A DNA stretch of 64,000 bases from the NCBI RefSeq assembly GCF_000473045.1, contig NZ_AXAY01000023.1, positions 1 through 64,000 of the forward strand. The letters run 5' to 3'. Within the stretch, counting starts at the first letter, position 1. Every line of letters begins with the position of its first letter. Below the pieces are notes generated by a model, which was given only the letters and a program-made list of their open reading frames with translations, was not told where the DNA came from and made no database searches. Made by a program: the position numbers and the translations under genes. This document shows, piece after piece, positions 35,006 through 43,222 of this stretch. The stretch comes from Bradyrhizobium sp. WSM3983. GTDB taxonomy: Bacteria > Pseudomonadota > Alphaproteobacteria > Rhizobiales > Xanthobacteraceae.

Positions 35006-35745
35006 GCGCTGGCTCCGTTCAATATCTCGGCGATGTGGATGAACTTGAGCGGCACGCCGATGCGCTCGGCGCAGCCTTGCTGATGCATCAGGCAGGAGCT
35101 GTCCGCCGACACGATGTACTCGGCACCGGCGCGGGCGTGATCGCCGACCTTGTCGTATCCCATCTTGGTAGAAACGACTTCCTCGAAGACCGAAAAGGTA
35201 CCCCCGAAGCCGCAACACTCGTCCGGCCGCGCCGGCTTGACGAATTCGATGCCGTCAACCCTGGACAGCAGATCCATCGGCTTGGAGAAGAACGGCTCGT
35301 GTAGCTCGGACGGCGTTGCGTGCTTGAGCCGACGTAGGGTGCCGCAGCTGTTGTGCAGGCCGACCCGGTGCGGAAACCTGGCCCACGGAAATGCATCAAC
35401 CTTCAGGACGTCGTGCAGGAACTCGACGAGCTCATAGGTTCGCGATCGAACCTCCTTGACGTCCGCGGTCTGCTCGATAGCGTCGAAATTGTCGCGCACA
35501 TGGTGAACGCAGCTGCCGGACGGACCTACGACATAGTCGAAGCCGGAGAAATTGCGCACGAACAGGGCTTCGGTGGCGGCGCAGTCGGTGTTGAACCCGC
35601 TATTGGCCATTGGTTGTCCGCAGCAGGTCTGATCGCGTGGGTACACGACCTCATGGCCGAAGCGCTCGAGCAGCTCGAGCGTGGCGATGCCGACTTGCGG
35701 AAAGAAAGCGTCGATATAACAGGGAACGAAGAGCCCAATTCGCAT
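35002..35745 (-). CDS. lutA: Lactate utilisation protein A (LutA/YkgE), CCG-domain protein
   Basis: A 247-residue protein with two cysteine-rich CCG domains: TCCGQP (CCG at 41-43) and DECCGFGG (177-179), each with a partner Cys further on. These bind an iron-sulfur cofactor in the LutABC L-lactate oxidation complex. GGAG precedes the ATG. It is the first gene of the tight minus-strand array, so the promoter for the array should lie in 35746-36176. Confidence 0.93.
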   Translation of the reverse strand: MRIGLFVPCYIDAFFPQVGIATLELLERFGHEVVYPRDQTCCGQPMANSGFNTDCAATEALFVRNFSGFDYVVGPSGSCVHHVRDNFDAIEQTADVKEVRSRTYELVEFLHDVLKVDAFPWARFPHRVGLHNSCGTLRRLKHATPSELHEPFFSKPMDLLSRVDGIEFVKPARPDECCGFGGTFSVFEEVVSTKMGYDKVGDHARAGAEYIVSADSSCLMHQQGCAERIGVPLKFIHIAEILNGASA

Positions 35746-36176
35746 GTGTCACTCCATGATCGCGGACATTTGGTATTCACTCGGATGCTCGCGGCGAGCG
35801 CGATTGAAGCCAACGCCGGTCACGGGAAACACGAACAGACGCGGCCATGAATGCACCAAGTACGAAAACAAAACGATCCGAGCCCGACGTTGCAAACGCA
35901 CTGGTTGCCTCCGAGTGCATTCCGTTCTTCAGTCGATTGAAAGGTAGTCATGCCCGACGGATATGACTGTGTAAGAATTGCCGTGTTTGATGAACTGTTG
36001 CCTCGGGGTTGAGCCTGCCGAGCTACGGCCCCTTCGCCCACATCAGACGGCGATCGCGTTCGCTACTGCGGAAGCAGGTTTTCCCTCCGATGTGACTGGA
36101 TCGTGAAGCCGCAACATATTGCGGCGGTCGAGCGCCCGCTCACATGACGCTGGAGAAAGAAGGCTTGGAGAAAATA
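35746..36176. other. Divergent intergenic region upstream of the lut array
   Basis: This 431-base stretch should contain the promoter of lutA on the minus strand and of the small exported protein gene at 36177 on the plus strand. The only symmetry seen is GAATGCAC near 35850 and GTGCATTC near 35920, about 60 bases apart. No FNR-type or GntR-type box was found, and -35/-10 boxes could not be assigned. Confidence 0.4.
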
Positions 36177-36413
36177 ATGCGTTCTATTGTGGCCGTTGGC
36201 CTGTTGATTGCCCTTTGTACTTCTGCCAATGCCGCGGTGCATTATTCCCGCACGCGGCATCATGTCATCATTGCTCCCGGCGTGGCCGCAAGCTTTGCTG
36301 CGGTTCCGGCCTGGGCCTACGCAGCGCGTCGGCCGCCGGCCCACTTCAGCGACACTCCCAGCTACGACGACCCGTCCAAGTTTGGTGGCCAATCGCTGGG
36401 CATGGACCCTTAG
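36177..36413 (+). CDS. Small exported protein of unknown function
   Basis: A 78-residue protein with a signal peptide (MRSIVAVGLLIALCTSANA) and a mature part rich in His, Arg, Pro and aromatic residues, ending SKFGGQSLGMDP. I recall similar small proteins in many Bradyrhizobium genomes, with no function assigned. ATG 36177 has GGAG six bases upstream; a longer start at 36144 would disturb the signal peptide. Confidence 0.72.
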   Translation: MRSIVAVGLLIALCTSANAAVHYSRTRHHVIIAPGVAASFAAVPAWAYAARRPPAHFSDTPSYDDPSKFGGQSLGMDP

Positions 36414-36685
36414 AACAGAACTCTATGGACCCCGTTCGTCTCCATCTTCGCTATTCCGAGAGTGTGAGAGATACTCAGCAATGAGCTGATCGGCGCGGTT
36501 GGCAGTCTCTTCAAGGTCTAACGATTTGCACTAGACGTTCGCCGGCCGAAACGGTCGCTACGTCTTGACCGATGATGCCGCGGCTGATGGTAGAGCTACT
36601 GAGCACATGCTACGCTGGATGATGCGACATTCTCAGGCTCGTTCCCTGTACGTCTAGGCTGAACGCTAAAGGGGCCCGTCGCTAT

Positions 36686-37099
36686 TCATACCCCGCCGTT
36701 TTGCACGAAGCAGTAGACAAGTCCGCCGGCACTCAGAAACACGACGCTGTGGCCAGTCGGATTCCCGTCTTTCCAGGTTAGCTTGTGGTCCGGTATTTCG
36801 ATCTCGGTGCCGATCGGGACCGGCGTGCGCTTCAACTTGATGTTGTCGCGGTCGTCGGTAATGGTGCAAAAGGTCTTGCCAACCTTGACGTGGATGTCAT
36901 CGCACCAGTAGGCGTCAGCTTCGCCACAGCATGATGCAGTCGGAACATCCGGCATCATCAGGCTCCGAAACCATCCGCGGACCTGGGGATCGCTGTTCTC
37001 CCACTGTCCGAGATCGCGAGCGCGGGTGCCGGTGGTCAAGCACAGCGCCCATAGCGCCATGATCGCCAGCCATAAGACGGGCTTGGACGGGGATAGCAT
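36686..37099 (-). CDS. Exported cysteine-containing protein of unknown function
   Basis: A 137-residue protein with a signal peptide (LWLAIMALWALCLTTGTRA), then a mature domain beginning WENSDPQVRGWFRSLMMPD. Five cysteines lie in the mature part, including a CC pair (SCCGEADAYWCDD), so disulfides or metal binding are likely. No known domain is recognised. It converges with the small gene at 36177; 272 bases between them show nothing. Confidence 0.72.
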   Translation of the reverse strand: MLSPSKPVLWLAIMALWALCLTTGTRARDLGQWENSDPQVRGWFRSLMMPDVPTASCCGEADAYWCDDIHVKVGKTFCTITDDRDNIKLKRTPVPIGTEIEIPDHKLTWKDGNPTGHSVVFLSAGGLVYCFVQNGGV

Positions 37100-37530
37100 C
37101 TAACAAGAACTCCAAGTTCGGGCTGACATAAAGTTTAGCAGCCGCCGCGTTATCCGCTGCGCGGCCATTGCCCGTTTTGGCCCGAAATTGCTCGAACAGC
37201 AGGATCGGCGCGCGGCACCTCGGCACGCGATCTAAACGAGAATGGAGGGAGGCCTGATCGCGCCGATCACTCGGTCACAGGCCGATGTTCAATCGCCCTC
37301 GAGAGCTGACGAGTGCCATTCACCACCGGTTCGAGCGCGCCGGCGGGAGCTGCCCTTGGACAGGGACTTGGAGTCGCCAGCGTGGCAATCGCAGTGCGAT
37401 CATCGCGACGGTACGCGCGTCACTCACCTGCGCCGCGACGATTTGAACGAAACGTGAGTTCTTGGCAGCTTGCGATCGATCTTTCTCGCACCATTCTGGG
37501 CGTAAGGGAGGATCACTTGGAGAGCCAATC
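37100..37530. other. Divergent intergenic region; no gene recognised
   Basis: The 431 bases between two divergently transcribed small exported-protein genes hold no convincing frame or hairpin. The last bases include GGAGA (37519-37523), the ribosome site of the gene at 37531. Confidence 0.4.
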
Positions 37531-37797
37531 ATGCGTGCGTTGACTGCTACAGTAGCGTTGGTCGCGGTCATCGGTGGCCCGATGGCGATAGCGCGGTCGC
37601 GTGTTTTGCCAAATCCGTCCGTGCCATCCTCAATGAACCTGGAGCGGCGATCCATCCCGGAGGCGCCGGTGGGACATCGCCAGCCGCGTGCCGATCAGGT
37701 GCCGTCGGAGAAGAACCTCATGGATCCAAACGATCCGGTAAATCAGGAGAACGCTGCGCTCGACCGCATGATCAATGGCATTTGTCGCGGTTGCTAG
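37531..37797 (+). CDS. Small exported protein of unknown function
   Basis: An 88-residue protein with a hydrophobic leader (ALTATVALVAVIGGPMAIA) and a Pro/Asn-rich mature part ending in ICRGC. GGAGA is well placed for ATG 37531, and the longer frame from 37462 is not supported. No family is recognised and no neighbour shares its strand. Confidence 0.62.
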   Translation: MRALTATVALVAVIGGPMAIARSRVLPNPSVPSSMNLERRSIPEAPVGHRQPRADQVPSEKNLMDPNDPVNQENAALDRMINGICRGC

Positions 37798-37914
37798 GGC
37801 GTGTGCTCATAAATCGAGGTTCGTGAGCGGAGCTTGACCCATGTCCGCTATCGGCCGCTTTGCAGAATCAAATCGAACATCGACGAAGGTCTGAAAAGGG
37901 CCCACTAGCGTTCG

Positions 37915-38094
37915 TTAGAACCGCACCGGAATTGCGAAACTCGTCAGCCAAAGCGCGGCGAGCAGAACCGCGAAGGTTACGACGATGATAACCGCGGCGC
38001 GGCCTGCTGGCAGCTCCTTCATCGCGTGATCGTGGTGTTGATACATCGCGCCGGCCGACCCCGCCGCGTCGTGCATGTGAGCCTGATCGATCAT
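37915..38094 (-). CDS. His/Met-rich single-membrane-span microprotein
   Basis: A 59-residue frame read directly from the minus strand. The N-terminal half is rich in His and Met (HMHDAAGSAGAMYQHHDHAM), the second half is one transmembrane helix (AAVIIVVTFAVLLAALWLTSFAI). Its ATG overlaps the stop of the DUF4396 gene (ATGA at 38091-38094), so the two are coupled, which is strong evidence that it is real. The metal-binding look suggests copper or another soft metal; function is inferred only. Confidence 0.75.
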   Translation of the reverse strand: MIDQAHMHDAAGSAGAMYQHHDHAMKELPAGRAAVIIVVTFAVLLAALWLTSFAIPVRF

Positions 38095-38795
38095 CTTCGA
38101 GGGTTCGGGCGAGGCGTGGCCCAGTCCGGCGCGGGCTTATCTGCATCCGGCAGAGTCATGCAGCCATGCTTCAGGCGGTTCGCGACCAGCCAATGGCTGA
38201 TCGGATAGGCGACGAGGCCGCCGACGATCGTCGCCATGCTCATGTGGAACCAGAACGAGGGGGCCTGCGGCCCCTCCGAGCCTGCCCAGCGGGCGCCGAG
38301 GATAAGCATGACCGGGATCATGCCGGTCATCACCATGTTCATCGACACGGTCTCGGCGAAGAAAGTCTTGCGCACCGCCTTCCAGTAGTGGCCCTCGTAC
38401 ATGCCGATCATCATTAGCGCCTGGAAGATGAAGAGACCGGAGACGAAGCCCGCCAAGTATTCGATGGTCGCGTCCCACCCGTTGGTGAGGCTGAAGACCG
38501 GCAGGATGGAGGCCGCCACGAAAATGCCGGTGGCGTCCCCCGCCAGGCAGTGCATCTCGCTGTTAAGCGCCTGCTTCGACGTCGCCGCGGTGAAGGCATC
38601 GTGGGTGCCCGGCAGGGGCCTTCGGCAGGCGAGCAGGTAGAAGAACGCGCCGACCGGCCCCGTATAGATCGTGACGAGGATCCAGGCGATGCGCTGCACC
38701 CAGCTGGTGACGCCATTGAAAACCGAGTCCCAGACGACGAAGACCACGCTGCCCGCTGTCAGCGCGAACCAGACGACCATGGCGCCATCGAGCAT
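38091..38795 (-). CDS. DUF4396 membrane protein
   Basis: A 234-residue membrane protein with about six transmembrane segments and the DUF4396 pattern: IAWILVTIYTGPVGAFFYLLACRRP in parts, SEMHCLAGDATGIFVAA, and a Met-rich stretch SMNMVMTGMIPVMLIL. His residues lie at ALNSEMHC, EGHYW and SFWFHMSM. Relatives are often found beside copper or multicopper-oxidase genes. ATG 38795 has GGTGGAGG; the frame upstream to 39188 is not supported. Its partner is the 59-residue microprotein downstream. Confidence 0.8.
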   Translation of the reverse strand: MLDGAMVVWFALTAGSVVFVVWDSVFNGVTSWVQRIAWILVTIYTGPVGAFFYLLACRRPLPGTHDAFTAATSKQALNSEMHCLAGDATGIFVAASILPVFSLTNGWDATIEYLAGFVSGLFIFQALMMIGMYEGHYWKAVRKTFFAETVSMNMVMTGMIPVMLILGARWAGSEGPQAPSFWFHMSMATIVGGLVAYPISHWLVANRLKHGCMTLPDADKPAPDWATPRPNPRR

Positions 38796-38991
38796 GGCAA
38801 GCCTCCACCTTTCATCGGTGTCACCGCAGCGCTCCGTGCGGAAGGTGCTCGTCCGCAATGGGTCATTCGCGTCGATTTTATCAGTCCACGCCTGGACCAG
38901 GTCGTGCTTGTCACCAGTAACGTTGTCAGAGCGTGAATGCGCCGCCCATCGGCGGTCGCATTCCTGATCATTGTCAAGCACGCTGTTCGCA

Positions 38992-39327
38992 TTACTCGCA
39001 GGCATGGCGCCGACCATCGCGGCCGAGGAAGGTGCCAGACGCGGGGTCGTAGGAGCGATAGCGCCGAGCGCAGGAAGACGAAGGCGCGCCAGCCACGCTC
39101 GCATAGGCGCGGCGCGCGCCATCGCCGGGAGCCGCGCCGGCAGGCAGCTCCATGCCCGCTCTGCCCGCGGCCGTTGGCGTGCCTCCATTCAGGACGTCAC
39201 GGTTCGGGTACTCGGCCTGAAACGTGTCTGGATTCTGGATGGCCCAAATGGGGAGCTGGGCGCTTGCAGAGGTGATGGTGATCGTCGACAACAGAGTTGC
39301 CGCGACCAAAGCTTTCAATCCGATCAT
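38992..39327 (-). CDS. BA14K-like exported protein
   Basis: A 111-residue protein with a signal peptide (LKALVAATLLSTITITSASA) and a C-terminal block CARRYRSYDPASGTFLGRDGRR that is typical of BA14K-like proteins of rhizobia and Brucella, which have lectin-like or immunoreactive properties in a few cases. GGAGA precedes ATG 39327. It stands 196 bases upstream of the DUF4396 gene. Confidence 0.75.
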   Translation of the reverse strand: MIGLKALVAATLLSTITITSASAQLPIWAIQNPDTFQAEYPNRDVLNGGTPTAAGRAGMELPAGAAPGDGARRAYASVAGAPSSSCARRYRSYDPASGTFLGRDGRRHACE

Positions 39328-39616
39328 AATCGTTCTCCGTTTTGCTTTCTGTGCGGACAATTCGCGCCGCGATAACCGCTGCTCTGGTTGGTCTGTTTCC
39401 TGCGGACGTTTCTAAGCAACGACGATGTGGCAAGTGCATCCGACAAAGCCAAGCGCACCGACATCACTCCTGTGCGAACGCCGCGTCATCGCAGATGACG
39501 TACTCGAATGAGGGAAGCCGCTTTGAGGCGAACGCCTCTGAAATGTGCCAAACAGATCGCAGGTCGACGCAAAGAGTCCTGCCCAAGTTGACGGTGTCGG
39601 GAAGGGCTGCGTTGGA

Positions 39617-40573
39617 TCAGCCGTTTCCAATGAGAACGCCGGTCGCGAGAACAAGTCCGCCTCCGAGCATGACCTTGGCGGCGGCGGAGATCGGCGCTGT
39701 GTCCATGTATTTCCATTGAATGAAGGCAATCGCGAGCAGCTCGGCCACAACAACGGCTGCGGCTGTCGCGGTCGCAGTGAAAAAATCCGGTATCAAGTAC
39801 GGAAGCGTATGCCCTATGCCGCCTGCGACCGTCATGAGACCACAAACAAGTCCTCGCAAATATGGCGTACCGCGACCTGACAGCTTTCCATCATCGGCGA
39901 GAGCTTCTGCAAATCCCATGGAAATGCCGGCGCCGAGCGACGCGGCCATGCCGACTTGAAAGGCATTCCACGAGCTGTGCGTGGCAAACGCCGCTGCAAA
40001 CACCGGAGCTAACGTCGAAACCGATCCATCCATCAGTCCGACGAGTCCTGGCTGAATAATCTGGAGAATGAAGCTGCGCCGGGCGTTTTCGTCCTCCAGG
40101 CCTTTGGCCTTCTGCGGCAAACGTTTGGCTGTAATTTCTGCTGCCGTCCGTTCATGTTGCAATTCAGCCTTCGCCAGGTCGCCGAGCAATATGCGAATAG
40201 AAGCATCGGTCGTTCGGGAAGCGGCCAAGTCATAGAAGCGCCGGGCATCTTGCTCCATCTGGCTCGCTTGCTGCCTCACGGCTTCGACGCCCCGGAGGCG
40301 GACCTGCCAAAGCCTCTTTCGTTGCACGAAACCGCGGACGTCCTGTCGTCTCACGAGCGGAATGTGATTTCCAAATCGTGACCGATAAAGTTCGATCAAT
40401 GCGCGGCGATGCTCGTTCTCTTCGGCAGACATATCGGAGAAGACCCGCGCCGTGTCGGGATGTTCGTCGCTCAAACCTTCCGCGAAGTCGGCATAGATAC
40501 GTCCATCTTCTTCCTCGCTGCTGATGGCGAGCGCGAGAATCTCCTGCTCCGTGAGCTGATCGAATGGTTTCAT
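39617..40573 (-). CDS. mbfA: Membrane-bound ferritin MbfA (ferritin-like plus VIT1 domain)
   Basis: A 318-residue iron exporter/ferritin fusion. The N-terminal erythrin-like ferritin domain (about 1-155) has the di-iron ligands in SSEEEDGRIYADF, EENEHRRAL, EQDARRFY and KAELQHERTA. The C-terminal VIT1-like part (about 165-318) has about five transmembrane segments beginning LVGLMDGSVSTLAPVFAAAF. In Bradyrhizobium and Agrobacterium MbfA exports iron and gives peroxide resistance under Irr control. No iron-control element was found upstream. ATG 40573 has a poor ribosome site. Confidence 0.9.
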   Translation of the reverse strand: MKPFDQLTEQEILALAISSEEEDGRIYADFAEGLSDEHPDTARVFSDMSAEENEHRRALIELYRSRFGNHIPLVRRQDVRGFVQRKRLWQVRLRGVEAVRQQASQMEQDARRFYDLAASRTTDASIRILLGDLAKAELQHERTAAEITAKRLPQKAKGLEDENARRSFILQIIQPGLVGLMDGSVSTLAPVFAAAFATHSSWNAFQVGMAASLGAGISMGFAEALADDGKLSGRGTPYLRGLVCGLMTVAGGIGHTLPYLIPDFFTATATAAAVVVAELLAIAFIQWKYMDTAPISAAAKVMLGGGLVLATGVLIGNG

Positions 40574-40661
40574 ATTGAGCCGTCGAGCCGCGGTGCGTTG
40601 TGGCCGACAGGCCTTGGCGGAATTTGGGTCGGCCGTGAACAATGAGTTTCGAGAGACGGGG

Positions 40662-41405
40662 TCATTCGGCGGGTGCCTTTCGGGCCCCGTCCGGCGCGGA
40701 GGCTGCCTCCTCATAAGCGAGCCACGCGAGACCCGTATGCAAAATGGCGGCGATGATGGCACCCACGATAGGGGCGGCCAGGTACAGCCACACATCGCCA
40801 TAGTTGCCCGTGGCGACCATCGGGCCGAGCGCCCGCGCTGGGTTGAACGGGGCGCCAGTGAGCGGTCCACCCATCAGGATGTTGAGGGTCAGCGTCATTC
40901 CGATCGCAAGCGGCGCGAGGCTGCCGGCGCGACCCGCAACCGCCGTGCTGAGTACCACTGTAACCAGGAAGAAGGCGAGCACGGCCTCGATCAAGAATCC
41001 GACCGTGGGCGTGATCGTGAGGGTGGTAGCGCCGAGCGCGAGGTTGTGAGCGAGCGCCGGCACGCCGAGGCCGGTGGCTGAACCACCCAAGACGGTCCGC
41101 AGCAACAGTGCGCCTGCAATACCTCCAATGAGCTGGCTGACGATATAGCCAACCGCCTCGCCGACACTCATCGCCCCGGCGGCGAGTACGCCGACGGTGA
41201 CGGCGGGGTTCATGTGCCCGCCCGACACGGAGCCATACGCGAAGGCGAACGCCATGATCGTCAAGCCGTGTGCAAAGGCAACTGCAACGACGCCGGGCAG
41301 GCCGACACCGGTGCCGGCTATCGCCGCGGCGCCTGCACCGATGAATACAAACGAGAAGGTGCCGACGAGCTCCGCAAGGAGCTTGGATGCAAGTCTGTTG
41401 GACAT
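40662..41405 (-). CDS. aqpZ: Aquaporin Z
   Basis: A 247-residue water channel of the MIP family with six transmembrane helices and both NPA boxes: GHMNPAVTVG (N66) and GAPFNPARALGP. The narrow-pore residues are of the water-selective type. GGAGA precedes ATG 41405. It lies 108 bases after katA on the same strand, with a strong hairpin between. Being next to katA and mbfA, peroxide permeation may matter, but that is conjecture. Confidence 0.92.
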   Translation of the reverse strand: MSNRLASKLLAELVGTFSFVFIGAGAAAIAGTGVGLPGVVAVAFAHGLTIMAFAFAYGSVSGGHMNPAVTVGVLAAGAMSVGEAVGYIVSQLIGGIAGALLLRTVLGGSATGLGVPALAHNLALGATTLTITPTVGFLIEAVLAFFLVTVVLSTAVAGRAGSLAPLAIGMTLTLNILMGGPLTGAPFNPARALGPMVATGNYGDVWLYLAAPIVGAIIAAILHTGLAWLAYEEAASAPDGARKAPAE

Positions 41406-41472
41406 TGTTGTCTCCGGGGATGGAATGACCGCATAGCGCGATGGCTTGGCGCTGCGGAACGTCATGTGTTGA

Positions 41473-41497
41473 CCGGCGGTCGCGAAAGCGCCGCCGG
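41473..41497 (-). other. Strong hairpin between katA and aqpZ
   Basis: CCGGCGG and CCGCCGG enclose an inner CGC-GAAA-GCG, a stem with a GNRA tetraloop. There is no U-run on either side, so it is not a standard terminator. It could slow decay of the katA message or attenuate reading into aqpZ. Confidence 0.4.
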
Positions 41498-41513
41498 CCG
41501 ACAAAGCGCAGGT

Positions 41514-42977
41514 CTACTCCGCAGCGACCATCCCAGGCTTGAAATCGACGCCGAGCGCGCTAGCGACGCCGGCACCATATGCGGGATCGGCGCGATAGAA
41601 GTGAGCGAGCTGACGGTAGACGATTTTTGGCGGCACGCCGTCCATCGCGTCCTTGATGTTGTTAAACAGCTGCTGCTTCTGATCGGCCGTCATCAGCCGG
41701 AACAGTTCTCCCGGCTGCCGATAGTCATCGTTGCCGTCGCGATGATCATAGCGCGTCGCGTCTCCCGTGATGCTGAGCGGCGGCTCGCGGAAGCTGTGGT
41801 CCTCAAGCGGGCCATCAAACGAATTCGGCTCGTAGTAAGCGTCGGGATAAGGCTTGCCCTCGAGCCGCATCGTGCCGTCGATGTGATAATCGTTCACCTC
41901 TGCTCGCGGCCGATTTACCGGGAGTTGGTGCGCATTGACGCCGACCCTGTAACGATGCGCGTCCGTATAGGAAAAGATGCGGGCCTGCAGCACCTTGTCC
42001 GGCGAGTGGCCGATGCCGGGTACGATGTTCGATGGCGCGAGCGCCGCCTGCTCGACCTCGGCAAAATAGTTCGCCGGATTGCGGTTGAGCTCGACAATGC
42101 CGACCTCGATCAGTGGATAGTCTGCGTGCGGCCACACCTTGGTCAAGTCGAACGGGTTGTACCAGTGCTTGTCGATGTCGCTCTCCGGCATGATCTGCAC
42201 GGAAAACTTCCATTTCGGGAAGTCGCCGTTTTCGATTGAATCGAACAGATCGCGCTGATGGGTCTCGCGGTCGTAGGCGACCTTCTGGGCCGCTTCGGCG
42301 TTAGTCCAGTTCTTGATGCCTTGCATGGTCTTGAAGTGAAACTTGACCCAATGGCGTTCGTTCCCGTCGTTGATGAACGAATAGGTGTGCGAGCCGAAGC
42401 CGTCGAGATTCCGATAGCTCTGGGGCAGGCCGCGATCGGACATCAGGATGGTCACCTGGTGCAAGCTTTCAGGTGAGAGCGACCAGTAATCCCACATCGC
42501 GGTCGGCGATCGCATATTGGTCCGCGGATGCCGCTTCTGGGTATGGATGAAGTCGGGGAACTTCAGCGGATCGCGAAGGAAGAACACAGGAGTATTATTG
42601 CCCACGATGTCCCAGTTACCTTCCTCGGTATAGAAGCGGAGGGCAAAGCCCCGCACATCGCGCTCAGCGTCAGCCGCGCCACGCTCGCCCGCCACCGTCG
42701 AGAAGCGCAGGAAAGCCTCGATCTTCTTGCCCTTCTGTAGCGCTTTGGCCTTCGTGTACCTTGTGATGTCATGGGTGATGGTCAACGTACCGTAGGCGGC
42801 CGAGCCCTTGGCATGCACGGTACGCTCGGGAATACGCTCGCGATTCTGATGCGCCATCCTCTCAAGGAGATGGAAGTCCTGCATCAGAACCGGGCCGCGT
42901 GGGCCGGCGGTGATGCTGTTCTGGTTGTCGGCAACCGGCATGCCGCTGGTGGTGGTGAGGGTAGGGCGTTTGGCCAC
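41514..42977 (-). CDS. katA: Monofunctional heme catalase
   Basis: A 487-residue small-subunit catalase. The distal His is H55 in VHAKGSAAYG, the distal Asn is N128 in GNNTPVFFLRD, and the proximal heme Tyr is in RIFSYTDAHRYR. Length and the NADPH-site region fit clade 3 catalases. It starts with GTG, with AGGAG six bases upstream. It lies in the block with hemA, which provides its heme precursor, and mbfA, which limits iron-driven peroxide damage. No OxyR box was recognised. Confidence 0.95.
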   Translation of the reverse strand: MAKRPTLTTTSGMPVADNQNSITAGPRGPVLMQDFHLLERMAHQNRERIPERTVHAKGSAAYGTLTITHDITRYTKAKALQKGKKIEAFLRFSTVAGERGAADAERDVRGFALRFYTEEGNWDIVGNNTPVFFLRDPLKFPDFIHTQKRHPRTNMRSPTAMWDYWSLSPESLHQVTILMSDRGLPQSYRNLDGFGSHTYSFINDGNERHWVKFHFKTMQGIKNWTNAEAAQKVAYDRETHQRDLFDSIENGDFPKWKFSVQIMPESDIDKHWYNPFDLTKVWPHADYPLIEVGIVELNRNPANYFAEVEQAALAPSNIVPGIGHSPDKVLQARIFSYTDAHRYRVGVNAHQLPVNRPRAEVNDYHIDGTMRLEGKPYPDAYYEPNSFDGPLEDHSFREPPLSITGDATRYDHRDGNDDYRQPGELFRLMTADQKQQLFNNIKDAMDGVPPKIVYRQLAHFYRADPAYGAGVASALGVDFKPGMVAAE

Positions 42978-43222
42978 GAAATGCTCCTGTATGCGAGGCG
43001 TTAGTATGCCGGCAACGTCGCCGCGGTGCGGCTGCCCGTTTCTGTTGGCAACCTCGTTTGTTGCGACAACTGCATCCGCAAAAGACCGGCTGGAGCAGAA
43101 TGTAGCCTTTATGTTTGTGAGGGCTGTGGCTCCATTGCCGCGGCTGTGTTGGAGTTGCTTCTATCTGCGAGGGGCGGCGTTAACCCAGCGGCCACCAATT
43201 GTTGGACGCAAAGACGAACCGC

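Noticed and set aside
35850..35930. Inverted GAATGCAC/GTGCATTC pair upstream of lutA as an operator
   Set aside because: The eight-base arms are about 60 bases apart, a spacing that chance can give, and no known lut regulator site matches.
37798..37914. Intergenic stretch resembling a repeated element common in Bradyrhizobium genomes
   Set aside because: The impression rests on memory of similar text; there is no second copy in this window and no clear boundary or symmetry.
40574..40661. Irr-type iron control element upstream of mbfA
   Set aside because: No TTTAGAA-type dyad was found there, although MbfA is Irr-controlled in related bacteria.
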